Below, one piece after another: positions 63,977-64,000 of a stretch of DNA of 64,000 nucleotides. Where the stretch lies: positions 14,753 to 78,752 of the forward strand of contig DAIQMR010000008.1 in NCBI GenBank assembly GCA_036788835.1, read 5' to 3'. The position numbers and the translations under genes were made by a program. The notes beneath the pieces were generated by a model that saw nothing but the letters and a program-made list of their open reading frames with translations, did not search any database and was not told the origin of the DNA. This stretch comes from JALCSJ01 sp036788835 (GTDB lineage Bacteria; Bacillota; Negativicutes; Acidaminococcales; Acidaminococcaceae). How positions within the stretch are numbered: position 1 is the first letter of the stretch; every line of letters begins with the position of its first letter.

Positions 63977-64000
63977 TTAAATTATTTTGATAACATCTTC

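Overview
The window is a 64 kb piece of a low-to-moderate GC Firmicutes-type chromosome. Gene content and order point to the Negativicutes, probably near Phascolarctobacterium/Acidaminococcus; this is inferred from context, without a database search. Clues are PolC, a T-box leader, ArgR, SpoVS, the carboxynorspermidine polyamine pair, TRAP-TAXI transport and large housekeeping operons on one strand. It is one scaffold with a 100-N gap at 35742-35841 inside a repeat. No rRNA, tRNA, CRISPR array or complete insertion sequence was seen.

Layout. 1-2.6 kb (+): TRAP-TAXI receptor (5' cut) and fused permease. 2.7-8.6 kb (-): the glycolytic operon gap, pgk-tpiA (fused), gpmI, eno. 8.7-9.0 kb: spoVS. 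9.1-20.7 kb (-): one long run from asp23-amaP-DUF2273 through nusB, a TsaD paralogue, xseA-xseB, ispA-dxs, tlyA, nadK, argR and recN to nudF. 20.8-22.6 kb (+): mscL with a zinc ribbon, then tyrS. 22.6-29.3 kb (-): infC-rpmI-rplT with an attenuator leader, thrS with a T-box, then the carboxynorspermidine pair. 29.5-38.3 kb (-): rimP-nusA-ylxR-ylxQ-infB-rbfA-nrnA-truB-ribF, then rpsO. 38.4-39.9 kb: a decayed patch with a truncated Fic gene joined to an hsdR-like remnant. 39.9-54.5 kb (-): rpsB-tsf, then pyrH-frr-PASTA-like-ferredoxin-uppS-cdsA-dxr-rseP-ispG-proS-mgtC-polC. 54.6-56.3 kb (-): nifS-nifU behind a long palindromic operator. 56.3-61.9 kb (-): oppABCDF. 62-64 kb: AT-rich accessory DNA with an AAA/wHTH/nuclease-like gene between two copies of a hairpin repeat.

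How the parts fit. The core carries lower glycolysis, isoprenoid synthesis (Dxs, Dxr, IspG, IspA, UppS), translation and ribosome maturation, DNA replication and repair, and Fe-S assembly. Several core proteins have odd architectures: PolC lacks its internal exonuclease domain, RimP lacks its C-terminal domain, PGK and TPI are fused, MscL carries a zinc ribbon, and InfB has a very long repeat-rich N-terminus. IF3 probably starts at a rare AUA codon.

The best candidate for an undescribed system is the accessory end. There an ATPase with a C-terminal D...ExK nuclease-like motif sits behind a 19-bp palindrome. It is bracketed by two roughly 80-bp direct repeats whose central hairpin loop is inverted between copies.
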